A stretch of 64,000 nucleotides of DNA from Verrucomicrobiota bacterium JB022 (GCA_030673845.1 JAUTCQ010000016.1:48986-112985); one strand, 5' to 3'; positions 1 through 8,853 are shown, numbered from the stretch's first letter. A program made the numbers and translations. Notes: generated from the letters alone by a model not told the origin.

Positions 1-57
1 ACACGATGTTACAAAATATGCGTTGACTACTGTAATTGAATGTCACATAAGGGACCA

Positions 58-420
58 ATGAATAAACAAGAATGGGAAGAGGTTCAGATGCGACTCCATG
101 AACTTGAGCGTGATGCCCGGCCTGACAGTGATTATCACGAGGAAGGAAGGCCTAGCCCACGGGAGCTGTTGAAAGCAGCGATCGAATTCGATGAGGATCG
201 ACAGACCGAGGCCAATCTTCGGGAGTACAGTGACACGATCGAATTTCTTCGGCAGCAGGGGCATTCTTGGAGGAAGATAAGCGAGTTTCTTGCGAAACAC
301 GGTATAAAGGTTAGCCACAATAAGGTTTACTATATGTTCCGTGGTGAAGATCACGAAGAGTTTGCGCCGGGCCAAGTTGACGAAGAAGCGCCTGAATTTG
401 AAGACGAGGATGACCGATGA
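58..420 (+). CDS. Small acidic HTH-like accessory protein of an integrated element
   Basis: A 120-residue protein of unknown function. I chose the ATG at 58 because AAGGG lies five bases upstream; an in-frame ATG at 40 has no such site. The second half (about residues 60-100) reads like a helix-turn-helix: IEFLRQQGHSW, then RKISEFLAKHGIKVSHNKV, the pattern of small plasmid or integrative-element DNA-binding proteins. The C-terminus is very acidic. Its stop overlaps the start of the next gene by four bases (ATGA), so it is translationally coupled to the AlpA-like gene and the recombinase. The context suggests a role in element maintenance or excision, which is inference only. Confidence 0.6.
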   Translation: MNKQEWEEVQMRLHELERDARPDSDYHEEGRPSPRELLKAAIEFDEDRQTEANLREYSDTIEFLRQQGHSWRKISEFLAKHGIKVSHNKVYYMFRGEDHEEFAPGQVDEEAPEFEDEDDR

Positions 421-599
421 ATGATCGTCTTCTATCGCTTCAGGACGCAGCTAAGGTTCTCGGAATATCGGTTCGCTCACTCTATCGTCTGGTTCAGGCT
501 GAGGAGTTGCCAAAGCCGTTAAAGCTCGGCCGTTCGTCACGCCTGCGTCATAGCGATCTTCAGGCATACATGGACCAACTCACCGCACGCCAAGGGTAA
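417..599 (+). CDS. AlpA/excisionase-like MerR-type HTH DNA-binding protein
   Basis: A 60-residue protein matching the HTH_17 (AlpA/excisionase) type. It has the hallmark SLQDAAKVLGISVRSLYRL helix-turn-helix, then a short wing with the pattern LPKPLKLGRSSRLRHSDL and a terminal helix. Proteins of this family bind near attachment sites as recombination directionality factors, or activate integrase genes. It overlaps the preceding gene by four bases, and its TAA shares a base with the ATG of the recombinase (TAATG), so the three form one translational unit. An excisionase role is likely from family and context but not shown by the sequence. Confidence 0.8.
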   Translation: MNDRLLSLQDAAKVLGISVRSLYRLVQAEELPKPLKLGRSSRLRHSDLQAYMDQLTARQG

Positions 600-1849
600 T
601 GCGAGTTTTCCGCCGCAATGAACGTGGGGCTTATTACGTTGAGTGGCGCCCGGCTTGGTCGCTGAAGCCTCGGCGTAAGGCTTTGTCAACGCGGGATAAG
701 CAGGTGGCGCAGAAGCGAGCGTCTGAGTGGGTGCGTGGAGAAGAGCTGAAGCGCGAAGGCTTGCCTGTTCCGGTGGGTCTTTGGGGGCACGAGGTGGAGA
801 AGCTTGTTGACCTGATAGAGCAGTATCTGACGGTGCGCAGGGGCAAAGGGACCGGGGAGAAGCAATTGAAGGACGTCCGGCAGCGGCTCCTGAAGGTGTC
901 TCTGGCTTGTAGCTGGGAGACCGTGCAGAACGTTCAGCCCATGGCCTTTGAGAAGTGGCGTGCTGCTTACGATAGTTCCGCCAAGACCCGCAATGAATAC
1001 CTGGCGGATTGGCGGGCGTTCCTCGGCTGGTTGGTGCGACAGGGCAGACTAGACCGTGATCCTCTATCGCCGGTCGAGCCGATTTCGCGAGTACAGAAGA
1101 CGCGAAAGCGCCGGGCTTGGACTGAGGAGGAGGTGAACACGTTCCTTGCTCATGGGTGGCCTTACAGGGTCGGTTTCTGCCTGGCGCTGCTGGCTGGACT
1201 TCGGCGCAAGGAGATTGAGGCGCTTCAGTGGGGTGATGTGCACCTGGAAGAGGGAAGTGCCTTCCTCCGGCTCCGGGAGTCGACCACGAAGAACGGCAAG
1301 GAGAGTATGCAGCTGATTCCGGAAGAGCTTCGGACGCTCTTGCTCGATCATCGGCCTGTTGCATGTCGTGAGGACGATCCTGTTTTGCCTGAAGGGCTTC
1401 CTCGTACCGACACGTTCCGGCGTCACGTCGAGAAGGCCGGGCTGGTCTACCAGAATGCCCAAGGTGAGCGAATCGATTTTCACGCCCTGCGGCTGACGTA
1501 TGGGACCTTGCTGCAGCGGTCAGACCTTTCCGTTCGCCAGGCGCAGGAACTCATGCGGCACTCGGATGCGCGGCTTACGACGGCCACCTACACGGACGTG
1601 AACCAGCTCGGCCTGACGGCTGCGGTCGCACGCTTGCCCTCGATCTTGCGGGGCGGAATACGGGTCGGAACTCCAGTCGCGACGGGCGACAACCTGACAT
1701 TTTCAGACACTAAACCTACAATCGTAGATCGTATGAAAACCGTTCTTAAAGAGTATCTTAGTCCCGACGGGACACATTGTGTCGTAACCCGACACGAACA
1801 CAAAATGGTGGGCGCGATTGGACTCGAACCAACGACCCCTACCGTGTGA
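599..1849 (+). CDS. Tyrosine recombinase (phage-type integrase) running into tRNA-Val
   Basis: A 416-residue site-specific recombinase. The catalytic pattern is complete: Arg202 in LAGLRRKEIEALQW, His295 and Arg298 in FHALRLTYG, His321 in LMRHSD and the nucleophile Tyr331 in TTATYTDV. An N-terminal arm-binding-like region and a SAM-like core-binding domain (about residues 65-165) precede it. The catalytic domain ends near residue 350. The remaining tail is unusual, and residues 403-416 (GAIGLEPTTPTV) are the antisense translation of the tRNA-Val 3' half. This geometry is typical of an integrase reading into the tRNA gene that served as its attachment site. The element therefore extends left, out of the window. 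Confidence 0.93.
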   Translation: MRVFRRNERGAYYVEWRPAWSLKPRRKALSTRDKQVAQKRASEWVRGEELKREGLPVPVGLWGHEVEKLVDLIEQYLTVRRGKGTGEKQLKDVRQRLLKVSLACSWETVQNVQPMAFEKWRAAYDSSAKTRNEYLADWRAFLGWLVRQGRLDRDPLSPVEPISRVQKTRKRRAWTEEEVNTFLAHGWPYRVGFCLALLAGLRRKEIEALQWGDVHLEEGSAFLRLRESTTKNGKESMQLIPEELRTLLLDHRPVACREDDPVLPEGLPRTDTFRRHVEKAGLVYQNAQGERIDFHALRLTYGTLLQRSDLSVRQAQELMRHSDARLTTATYTDVNQLGLTAAVARLPSILRGGIRVGTPVATGDNLTFSDTKPTIVDRMKTVLKEYLSPDGTHCVVTRHEHKMVGAIGLEPTTPTV

Positions 1850-1850
1850 A
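1806..1850 (-). other. Probable attachment site: 3' half of tRNA-Val
   Basis: The recombinase gene ends inside this tRNA, and the tRNA 3' end (encoded CCA at 1806-1808) faces the recombinase. Integrases of this type commonly recombine at the tRNA 3' half and restore it. The exact crossover core cannot be set because the other end of the element lies outside the window. Confidence 0.6.
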
Positions 1851-1882
1851 GGTAGTGCTCTAACCAACTGAGCTACGCGCCC
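1806..1882 (-). tRNA. tRNA-Val (anticodon CAC)
   Basis: On the minus strand this folds as a full cloverleaf. The acceptor stem GGGCGCG pairs with CGCGCCC, with discriminator A and an encoded CCA. The D arm is TAGCTCAGTTGGTTAGAGC, the anticodon stem CTACC/GGTAG encloses loop TTCACAC (anticodon CAC), and the T loop contains GGTTCGAGTCC. It reads GUG codons. The gene is intact although the integrated element abuts its 3' end. Confidence 0.95.
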
Positions 1883-2051
1883 TCGATTGAGGAAAAGATG
1901 AAGATTGGAGAATTGCGGTGATCCGTCAATTCCCAAATTGCGCGAAGCACAAAAATTTTCATGGGCGATCGACCGTGGCCAAGAAAGGCAGGGCGGCGCG
2001 TTCCGTAGTTGCGCTTTCGCCGTCCAACACCCACACTCTAGTTTTCTATGG

Positions 2052-2128
2052 GCGGGAGTAGCTCAGATGGATAGAGCAAGCGTTTCCTAAACGCTAGGTC
2101 ATGGGTTCGAATCCCATCTCTCGCGCCA
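2052..2128 (+). tRNA. tRNA-Arg (anticodon CCT)
   Basis: The acceptor stem GCGGGAG pairs with CTCTCGC (one G-U), with discriminator G and an encoded CCA at 2126-2128. The anticodon stem AGCGT/ACGCT encloses TTCCTAA (anticodon CCT, reading AGG), and the T arm is ATGGGTTCGAATCCCAT. A T-run follows directly. It lies 170 bp from the tRNA-Val on the opposite strand, so the two 5' ends face each other. Confidence 0.95.
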
Positions 2129-2199
2129 TTTTTTAACCGGCCATGGTTCTCTTCTCGATTTTCAGCATAGGCGTGGGATAGATATGTAACTATTTCTAT

Positions 2200-2670
2200 A
2201 TGAATCCGAGCGTCCCTTTTTCTAAATGCAAAATGAGATCGTGGTTTTGTTTTTTGGCATTTGTCACTCTTTGCCCACATGCCTACGGAGATCCCAAGAA
2301 TCATCCCGAGACTTCTGCTGCAATTGCCTTCTTTTATCAAATCCAAACGGCTGTTTCTAGTCAGAACGTTGACTGGATTGCTGATAACGTAGGGTATCCT
2401 CTACGCTGTTTTATAAACGGCGATCCAAAGTTGGTAAAAGATTCACAAGAATTTAAGGCGCATTAAGAGTTGATCTTCAATGACTTGTTATGTAAGTCAG
2501 TGGCGGGGTTCGCCGGAGGGGATGTTTTGGAGTCCACAGGCAGGTTCAGCTTTGGGAAAGGATCAATCTGGATTGCTGAAGTTTACGATCCGAAATTGGA
2601 AGTAGGAAGTAGCTCGGTATCGTTTAAATGGAAGATTATCGCTGTGAACAATCGCAAATCGAGGGGATAA
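2200..2670 (+). pseudogene. Small secreted protein gene interrupted by one in-frame TAA
   Basis: Two pieces in the same frame (2200-2466 and 2467-2670) are separated only by a TAA at 2464-2466. The first carries a signal-peptide-like start (KMRSWFCFLAFVTLCPHAYG; a second possible ATG at 2233). It then has a segment resembling NTF2-like proteins, FFYQIQTAVSSQNVDWIADN followed by YPLRC. The second piece continues LIFNDLLCKSV, later GSIWIAEVY. In such proteins a Tyr often precedes the IF(N) segment, so a Tyr codon may have mutated to TAA; that is inference. No function is known. GC is lower than in the neighbours. A sequencing error would restore one protein of about 156 residues. Confidence 0.6.
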
Positions 2671-2768
2671 GTGCTCGGGGGTAAGTATGTTGGCCTAGGG
2701 TGAAAGGGTTTTAACTGCAGGTATTATATCTTGGGAAATAATATTTTTTGGCGGCTTCCCGATGAACC

Positions 2769-2802
2769 AAAAAAGCGCCGGTGGAGCCTGTCCTCCCGGC
2801 GC
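2769..2802 (-). terminator. Rho-independent terminator of the YciI-like gene
   Basis: On the minus strand GCGCCGG pairs with CCGGCGC and is followed by TTTTTTGG. It lies 25 bp past the stop of the minus-strand gene ending at 2827. Confidence 0.85.
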
Positions 2803-2826
2803 ATGATAACTGGTTGAATCGCGCCG

Positions 2827-3252
2827 CTACTGCTTGGGCTCCAGTTCGCGGCGGAGGCGGTCTTCCTGTTCGCGTAGTTCGGGAGTCATTTCGTCGCCAA
2901 AGTCTTCGAGCTCGAAGATGCGGCGGATCTCAATTTCCGTCTCGCCCTGCATGGGTTGTGGGCAGCGTTCGACCCACTCAATCGCTTCGTCGAGCGACTC
3001 GACTTTCCAGATCCAGAAGCCCGCGAGCAGTCCGGTGGGGTCTTCAAATGGTCCACGAATTACTGTGCGCTCGGTGCCGGAGAAGCACACACGCGCGCCC
3101 TTGGAGCTGGGTTGGAGGCCTTCGCCGGCCAGCAGCAGCCCGGCCTTGACCAGTTCTTCGTTGTAGTTGCCCATGGCGGTCAGCAGCTCGGTGTCCGGCA
3201 TTTCGCCCGCTTCGCTGTGCTGGTCGGCCTTGATCAAAATCATTACTCGCAT
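2827..3252 (-). CDS. YciI/DGPF-domain protein
   Basis: A 141-residue protein of the YCII-related (DGPF) family, ferredoxin-like alpha-beta proteins often found near ECF sigma factors or as stand-alone putative enzymes. It shows the start MRVMILIKAD, a segment SGTERTVIRGPFEDPTGLLA corresponding to the DGPF region, and GFWIWKVESLDEAIEWVERC, typical of the family. The frame stays open far upstream, but similarity begins at the Met at 3252, which I take as the start. The last 30 residues are charged and helical (MTPELREQEDRLRRELEPKQ), an extension beyond the domain. No sigma factor is adjacent. Biochemical role unknown. Confidence 0.85.
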   Translation of the reverse strand: MRVMILIKADQHSEAGEMPDTELLTAMGNYNEELVKAGLLLAGEGLQPSSKGARVCFSGTERTVIRGPFEDPTGLLAGFWIWKVESLDEAIEWVERCPQPMQGETEIEIRRIFELEDFGDEMTPELREQEDRLRRELEPKQ

Positions 3253-3391
3253 GGTCGTAGGGGATAGAGTTGGTGGCCAGTGGTGAGCCTGCCGTCGGTG
3301 GCGGGTAGTCGTGTCTGGCATCAACCTTTCGACGAATCGCTGCCGCTCCAAGGGACATTTTGCGGGGCTTTTCTTGGAAAAAAGTTGCGGC

Positions 3392-4927
3392 TCAAGTCCC
3401 GGCGTCCGCCTGTGCCGCTTCGATAAGCTGCGGCACACTCTGGCGCAGGGCCTGCCGCCACCCCTCCAAGATGGCTTCCAGCTGGCGGGACTCTTCGGGA
3501 TACTCGCGCCAAGCCTTTTCTTGCTGCCAATCGTAGCTGGTATGCAGCGGGTGGCGCGCCTGTTGCAGTTCATCTTCTGTGATCGAGGGGCTGGGGAGCA
3601 CTGCGTTGGTTGCTTTGACGAATAAACTCAGTTGTTCCCAGCCGCAGGATCCGAAGCGAGGGTCTTCAATCAGCGCGGCCAAGAGCATGCTGCCCTGTGG
3701 CCGTTGCACGATCTCAGTGATGAAAGATTCCAGAGCCCAACGAGACGAGGTGCCTTGATCGCGGCGGTAAAACCACTCCACGATAAAGTCGGTCTCCTCC
3801 TCGCCGACCATTTCCCACAAGGCCAGGCAAATCGTTGCGCGGTCTCGATCTGAAGCGCCCCGCATTCGGGCGAAGGCCGGGTGAAGGATCGCGCGAGCCT
3901 CAGGGGGATTAAGACGAGCTGCGGAGATAGCATACCAGGGGGAAGTATATTCACCGTTGGGATCCATCCCTTTTACATTCCATTCCTGCTCGATCGCCAG
4001 CAGCTCATCCGCGTCTTCCGGCTGTAGAATTTTGGCTGCGTTGTGCAGCACAAACAGACGGATGCGATCGAAGCGCGTGCGCTGCGATTCTTCGGCGAGG
4101 AGGTCGGGATCGTCGGTCAAGACTGCTCCCCGCAGAATCTCGAAAATCTTGGCCGAGCCCAGCTCGCGGCACATGTCGATGAGTTCCCGGTCATGCACCA
4201 GGTCGCGGCTGCTCCCGTGGGCCGAGCGAAGGTAAATCAGGGTCCAGAGTTTATCCTCGGGCGGCAGTTGCTCAATGCGCTGACGGACAGACCACGGGTT
4301 GTCACGCCCGGCCCGAAGCAGCTGCACCTCAAACCAGCTGGCACAAAACGTCCGGTCTTGGCGCGGTTGCCAGTAGGCGTAGAAATCTTCCTGCGTAGTA
4401 TAAATGTGCAGGGTACGATACCCCCCTGTTACCATGTAAAAGGTGAGCATCTGCTGAACGATTTTACCAACCGTCATTTCATGGTAGATTTGCGTCCTTC
4501 CATCGGGCATCGGATAAGGCACGCTCATCAGGATCGGGTCGCTGAAAGTGCTGCTGGTGTCGTCCCAAAGCTCCGCCAGCATCGGCAGGAGCGATGGCTC
4601 TTCCCGGTCGAAAATCGCGACGGCGGCGAGCGTGCGCACCTTGGGGTCTTCGTGCTGCAAGAGTTCGACCAGCACCTCCACGGGGTAGGCGGGATTCGTC
4701 ACTAGCTGCAGCAGGGCATTTTGCGCTTGCTGGTGTTCTCGGGGGATTAGGATAAACTGCGGCTGGTCGATCCGGTCGTAGAGGTAGGCTCCCGTATATA
4801 AATAAGCCACGCGCGACGCATAAAACTCGAAATCTGCGCGCGTTTCTTCGGGCGTTGGCTCCGTGATGGAGGCAGACAGAGTCGTGATGAAGAGAAGGGT
4901 AAGCAGCGGGAGCAGGCGGGCGATCAT
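3392..4927 (-). CDS. Exported HEAT-like repeat protein, function unknown
   Basis: A 511-residue protein with an N-terminal signal peptide (MIARLLPLLTLLFITTLSAS). Residues about 70-130 contain a HEAT-like pair, PVEVLVELLQHEDPKVRTLA then AVAIFDREEPSLLPMLAELW. Later alpha-helical stretches recur, for example DRDRATICLALWEMVGEEET, suggesting an all-helical solenoid in the periplasm or at the surface. No catalytic motif is visible. It stands alone between the pectinesterase (same strand, about 130 bp upstream) and the YciI-like gene. A role as a scaffold is only a guess. Confidence 0.75.
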   Translation of the reverse strand: MIARLLPLLTLLFITTLSASITEPTPEETRADFEFYASRVAYLYTGAYLYDRIDQPQFILIPREHQQAQNALLQLVTNPAYPVEVLVELLQHEDPKVRTLAAVAIFDREEPSLLPMLAELWDDTSSTFSDPILMSVPYPMPDGRTQIYHEMTVGKIVQQMLTFYMVTGGYRTLHIYTTQEDFYAYWQPRQDRTFCASWFEVQLLRAGRDNPWSVRQRIEQLPPEDKLWTLIYLRSAHGSSRDLVHDRELIDMCRELGSAKIFEILRGAVLTDDPDLLAEESQRTRFDRIRLFVLHNAAKILQPEDADELLAIEQEWNVKGMDPNGEYTSPWYAISAARLNPPEARAILHPAFARMRGASDRDRATICLALWEMVGEEETDFIVEWFYRRDQGTSSRWALESFITEIVQRPQGSMLLAALIEDPRFGSCGWEQLSLFVKATNAVLPSPSITEDELQQARHPLHTSYDWQQEKAWREYPEESRQLEAILEGWRQALRQSVPQLIEAAQADAGT

Positions 4928-4992
4928 GTGATAACGCTCGTTCTGACTTCTCGAAACGTTGCATGCAAGTTTTGCCAGAACCGCCCCTTGCC

Positions 4993-5028
4993 AAAAAGAA
5001 AGAGGTGGAGCGCACGGGCCCCACCTCT
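4993..5028 (-). terminator. Rho-independent terminator of the pectinesterase gene
   Basis: On the minus strand AGAGGTGG pairs with CCACCTCT and is followed by a T-rich tract (TTCTTTTT). It lies just past the stop at 5056. Confidence 0.85.
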
Positions 5029-5055
5029 TGCCTGATTCTGACTGGCGTAAACTGG

Positions 5056-8000
5056 CTACGGCTGCAGCACGAGGCGGGCGAAGAGCGGGGCCTGCGCGCT
5101 GGTCAGGTGCAGGGTGACGCGCTCGATACCGTTCGGCAGGGGCTCGATGGTTTGGGTGACGTCGTTTTCACCGGGGCTGGCGGGGGTCCAGGTGGCGAGG
5201 TCGGTGGAGACTTGCAGCTGCTCGGAATAGAGCGTCGCCGCCGCGAACGACCGCAGATAAGTAACCGTATGAGTGCCTTGGGCGGCGTTGAAGCCAGCGA
5301 CAATTTGCGGCCGGTCGGCTTGGTTCGGGTGCGTGGCAAGTAAGAACTCCAGCGCGTTGGCCAGGCCGTCGCCGTCCGCATCGCTGGTCGCGAAGCCCGG
5401 CACCGAGGCGTCTAGGCCATACTGCGCGGCCCAGTCGGCCAGCGACGACTGTACTTCGAGCCGGGCGATGTGGCTTTCGGCAAAGCCTTCGTCGTTGGTG
5501 ATCTCCACCGTGTAGTCGCCGCGATTGCCAAGCGAGGCCGCAGCGATGGTGTGTGTCGCGCCCGTGGCCTCGGGGATGATGACGCCGTCCTGATACCACT
5601 GGTAACTCAGCCCTTGGCCCACCGCCTCGACTGATAGCGTAACCGGGGCGTCGAGCGCGACGGATTGGCTGACGGGGTGGGTGGTGATGCGCGGCGGGTA
5701 GGCCGGCATCCAGCCGTTGAGCCCGTAGTAGCTATGGCCAAAGATGGCTTCCAGTGTGTAATCGGCCGGATCGACTTCTACCACCACGCGGTTGCCGGTG
5801 CCGGTGGCTGGGGCGAGCGAGGGGTGCGAGGGCTGCATGCCCGGCGTGTAGTCCGGGTCGAGGGTGTTCAGCCAATACGCGCCCGCTTCGTGGCGCTCTT
5901 CCGGGGTTACGATGCCGCCGCCGAAGAGGGTGGTGCCGTATTCGCGGGCGCGGCAGGTGACTTCCTTGCTGCCTTCCGCCGCCGACCATTCGCCCCAGCC
6001 CTTGGTGCTGAAGTGGGTGTCGACCACGCAGTTGATCACCGCCGTCGCGCCGTCCTGCCGCCACGGGCGCATGAAGGTGGTCGAGCCTTCGTTCACGTCG
6101 TAGGGGTAGCCGTTGGCGACGAGTGCGCGGGGGAAGTTCGATTGGAGGAACACCTCGCCGTAGGGCTGGTCGTAGGGCGTGTTAGGCGCGCCGACAGGGC
6201 CACCCACCGGGCGGATCTGCACGATGTCGCAGTGGTGGAAGACGCCGAGCGCCTCGCCATAGATGAAGTCGACGCTGCCCCAGATCTCGCAGTGCTGGAA
6301 GTAGGCGATGCCGCGGATGGTGTAGAGCGTGTCCTGCCCGCCCTTCATCAGCACGTTTTCGAAGACGAGGCGGCGGCCAGTAGTGGCCACCGTGTTGATT
6401 GGCCCGGCAAAGGCAGGGGCGGAGGCTGTCGGCTGTTCCAGATAGACGCCGTTGTCGACCGTCAGGTTTTGCACCGTCACGTCGTCCGATTCGATGCGCA
6501 GGGTGCCGGAGGCCCGGTTGCCGCCGTTGGAGAACGCGGCGTATGGGTAGTAGATTTCGACCTCGTCGCGGCTGTCACCCGTGCCGATGATCGTCACGTG
6601 ATGGCGGTTCTGGGCCAGCGTGGCGTTGTCGCGATAGACCCCGGGGGCGATGCGGATGGTGCGGGGCAGGGTGTTGCCTTGCGGGATCCAGTCGAAGGCG
6701 GCCTGCAGCGTGGCGAAATCGCCCCGCCCATCGTGCGCCACCGTAATGGTGGTCGGGCCGGAATCGGGCGTCGGTGTTTCGAGTCCGTTCGCCTTCGTTG
6801 TAAAACGCCAGGCGTCCGGCCCCGAGATACCCGCAAAGGCGGCGTTTTCGGAGTCCAGGATCGTGCCTGGCTCGATCTCGACGTAGTAAGTCTTGCCGTA
6901 ATCAAGGCGCTGCTCGGGGCTCAGCGTGATCCAGACTTCGTTGCCATGGATCGCGACCGGCTCATACCAGTAGTCGGAGCCTTGCACGCTGCGTTCGGCG
7001 ACATTTGTGATCGTGGCCGACCAGAAGACGATCGTCTCGAAGGTCGAAACGTCGATGCTCGCCGCCACGGAATCGTCTGCCGCGTCGCGAATGGTGATGA
7101 CGCCCGTTTGACCGATCTTGGGCTGGCTGGGGAAGGTGAGGCGCAGTTGCTGGTCGATGCTGATGCCCGTCATTTGACTGTGGGGCGCGTAGCTCACGGC
7201 TTGCGTCGTCGGCACGCCCACATAGACGGCAGCGGACGTAACCGATCCGGCCGGGTTGGATGCGGTGACGGTGTAGTAGCCGGAGAGCGCGGGGCTCATG
7301 CCCTGCAGTTGCAGCGTGGCGGTGTCGGCACCCTGCACATTGGTATCGTTGTTCAGCGTCTCGCCGTCGCGCGTCCACGTGTAGGTGGTGGGGTAGGGTG
7401 CACCTTCGCCGGCGTCGGCTTCGACGGAGACCGTGTGCGCGGTGCCGCGCTCCACAATCGCTTGCGTCGGCGCCTCGACGATGACGGGCGCAACGGTCAA
7501 CGGTGCCGCCTCGCTAGTGGCCGAGCCGACGGAGTTCTGGACCTTTACGCGGTAGTAGCCTGCGTTCTCGGTCGTCAGATCATGGATCGTCAGCACGGCC
7601 GAGTTCGAATTCGGTACGTCTTCAAAATTCTCGTTGTCGAGGCTCTTCTGCCAGGTGAAGTTCAGCGGCGAAGTTCCGTTGGGCACCACGACAAAGGTCG
7701 CGTCGCCGCCGGTGGTGGCGTTGACGGCCATCGGCGCGGTGACAATGCTCGGCGCAATGGCTTCGTCGGTCACGGTCAAGACCGCTACGGAGCTGGTGAC
7801 ATCGCCGCCCGGGTTGGTGATCACCACATCGTAGTTGGCGGCGTCGCTCGGCTGGACGTCAGTCAAGACAAGGGTGGCCGTGATGGCGGTGGGGTTGTCC
7901 GGGATGGCCTGCCCGTTCTTGCGCCAGAAGTAGGTGAGGGTGCCGTCGCCGCTCGCAATCACGGGGATCGAGACCTCGCTGCCGTGGGTAGCTTGCGGGC

Positions 8001-8853
8001 TGGGCGGCGGCGCGACGTCGATGGTAGCCTTCGGGTAGGGCATCAGCTGAAAGCCGCCGAAATACTGCCCGTTGTTGGCATTCTTGCTCGTGGTAAAGAG
8101 CAGTTGGCCCGTCGCGTCGGTCTTGGCATGAACACGAATCCACGTGATGCCGCTCTCCACCGGCTCGATCTGGCTGGCATTTTCGACGAAAACGTTGCCG
8201 CCGTTGCCCCCGGTGGTTTCGACCGTGAGGACGTTATCACTGGGGCTGTTGACGGCAGGAAAGGTGTAGCGGCAGCCTTGGCCGTCGCCGCCGGTGGAAC
8301 CGTAAAAATAGACGTAGTAGTGTGCGTTGGCGGGGAGGCCATCCAGCTCGTATTCGGCGCTGTTGCCGCCTCGGTAGATCCGCCAGACTTCGTTCATCAG
8401 GCCGTTGGGGCCGAGGTTGGAGCTGCCGCCGGAGCCGGAATTGGGCTCGGTGCGCGTCGTGTTACCGTCGAGGTCCTGGATGTTGAGCCGGACGGAGAGG
8501 CTGACGCCCGAAGGCTGACCGTTGGGATCCGCCAGCGCGAGGTTGGTCGCGGAATTGACGGGGTAGGTCCCTTTCGTGCTCAGGCTGTTCGAGCCAATCG
8601 CGGGGTTGGGCCGTTTGACGACGTTGAAGGTCTGCCCTTCGAGGGGCGCGACGGCCGAATAGGCCCAGCCGCCGCCGGGTGGGGCGATGGTAATAGTTTC
8701 GGCGGCGGTAGGCGTCTCCCCTTGCGCGATCTGCGCGGTCGAGAGGGTGACGGAGACGGCAGGGCGGGTATCTTGAGCGGCCAGGGTAGCGCAAAGCCCG
8801 GCTGAGGTGAGAGCCCCGGTCGCGAAACACCGGAGCAAGACAGATTGGGTCAT
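5056..8853 (-). CDS. Large secreted pectinesterase with Ig-like domains
   Basis: A 1265-residue modular extracellular enzyme. A signal peptide (about residues 1-28, ending TLAAQ) is followed by a beta-rich N-terminal domain. Several Ig-like domains come next (for example FWRKNGQAI...AANYDVVITNPGG), then a bacterial Ig-5-like segment with YYVEIEPGTILDSENAAFAG. The pectinesterase beta-helix spans about residues 695-1075: GRGDFATLQAAFDWIPQG, the active-site pattern GGQDTLY, the catalytic Asp in GSVDFIYGEA, and MRPWRQ matching the usual (G)RPW. A final Ig domain (YQWYQDGVIIPEA) and a calcium-binding-like DADGDGLANALEFL end the protein. Pectinesterases remove methyl esters from homogalacturonan. 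The frame is open upstream, but the signal peptide fixes the start at 8853. Confidence 0.9.
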   Translation of the reverse strand: MTQSVLLRCFATGALTSAGLCATLAAQDTRPAVSVTLSTAQIAQGETPTAAETITIAPPGGGWAYSAVAPLEGQTFNVVKRPNPAIGSNSLSTKGTYPVNSATNLALADPNGQPSGVSLSVRLNIQDLDGNTTRTEPNSGSGGSSNLGPNGLMNEVWRIYRGGNSAEYELDGLPANAHYYVYFYGSTGGDGQGCRYTFPAVNSPSDNVLTVETTGGNGGNVFVENASQIEPVESGITWIRVHAKTDATGQLLFTTSKNANNGQYFGGFQLMPYPKATIDVAPPPSPQATHGSEVSIPVIASGDGTLTYFWRKNGQAIPDNPTAITATLVLTDVQPSDAANYDVVITNPGGDVTSSVAVLTVTDEAIAPSIVTAPMAVNATTGGDATFVVVPNGTSPLNFTWQKSLDNENFEDVPNSNSAVLTIHDLTTENAGYYRVKVQNSVGSATSEAAPLTVAPVIVEAPTQAIVERGTAHTVSVEADAGEGAPYPTTYTWTRDGETLNNDTNVQGADTATLQLQGMSPALSGYYTVTASNPAGSVTSAAVYVGVPTTQAVSYAPHSQMTGISIDQQLRLTFPSQPKIGQTGVITIRDAADDSVAASIDVSTFETIVFWSATITNVAERSVQGSDYWYEPVAIHGNEVWITLSPEQRLDYGKTYYVEIEPGTILDSENAAFAGISGPDAWRFTTKANGLETPTPDSGPTTITVAHDGRGDFATLQAAFDWIPQGNTLPRTIRIAPGVYRDNATLAQNRHHVTIIGTGDSRDEVEIYYPYAAFSNGGNRASGTLRIESDDVTVQNLTVDNGVYLEQPTASAPAFAGPINTVATTGRRLVFENVLMKGGQDTLYTIRGIAYFQHCEIWGSVDFIYGEALGVFHHCDIVQIRPVGGPVGAPNTPYDQPYGEVFLQSNFPRALVANGYPYDVNEGSTTFMRPWRQDGATAVINCVVDTHFSTKGWGEWSAAEGSKEVTCRAREYGTTLFGGGIVTPEERHEAGAYWLNTLDPDYTPGMQPSHPSLAPATGTGNRVVVEVDPADYTLEAIFGHSYYGLNGWMPAYPPRITTHPVSQSVALDAPVTLSVEAVGQGLSYQWYQDGVIIPEATGATHTIAAASLGNRGDYTVEITNDEGFAESHIARLEVQSSLADWAAQYGLDASVPGFATSDADGDGLANALEFLLATHPNQADRPQIVAGFNAAQGTHTVTYLRSFAAATLYSEQLQVSTDLATWTPASPGENDVTQTIEPLPNGIERVTLHLTSAQAPLFARLVLQP

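Noticed and set aside
2464..2466. TAA as programmed readthrough or recoding
   Set aside because: No stimulatory structure is visible; a mutation or read error is simpler.
5665..8805. A 1046-residue open frame on the + strand opposite the pectinesterase
   Set aside because: It is the antisense of a high-GC gene; it has no protein-like features (runs of Arg/Gly/Val/Asp, no start context), and the minus frame has clear domains.
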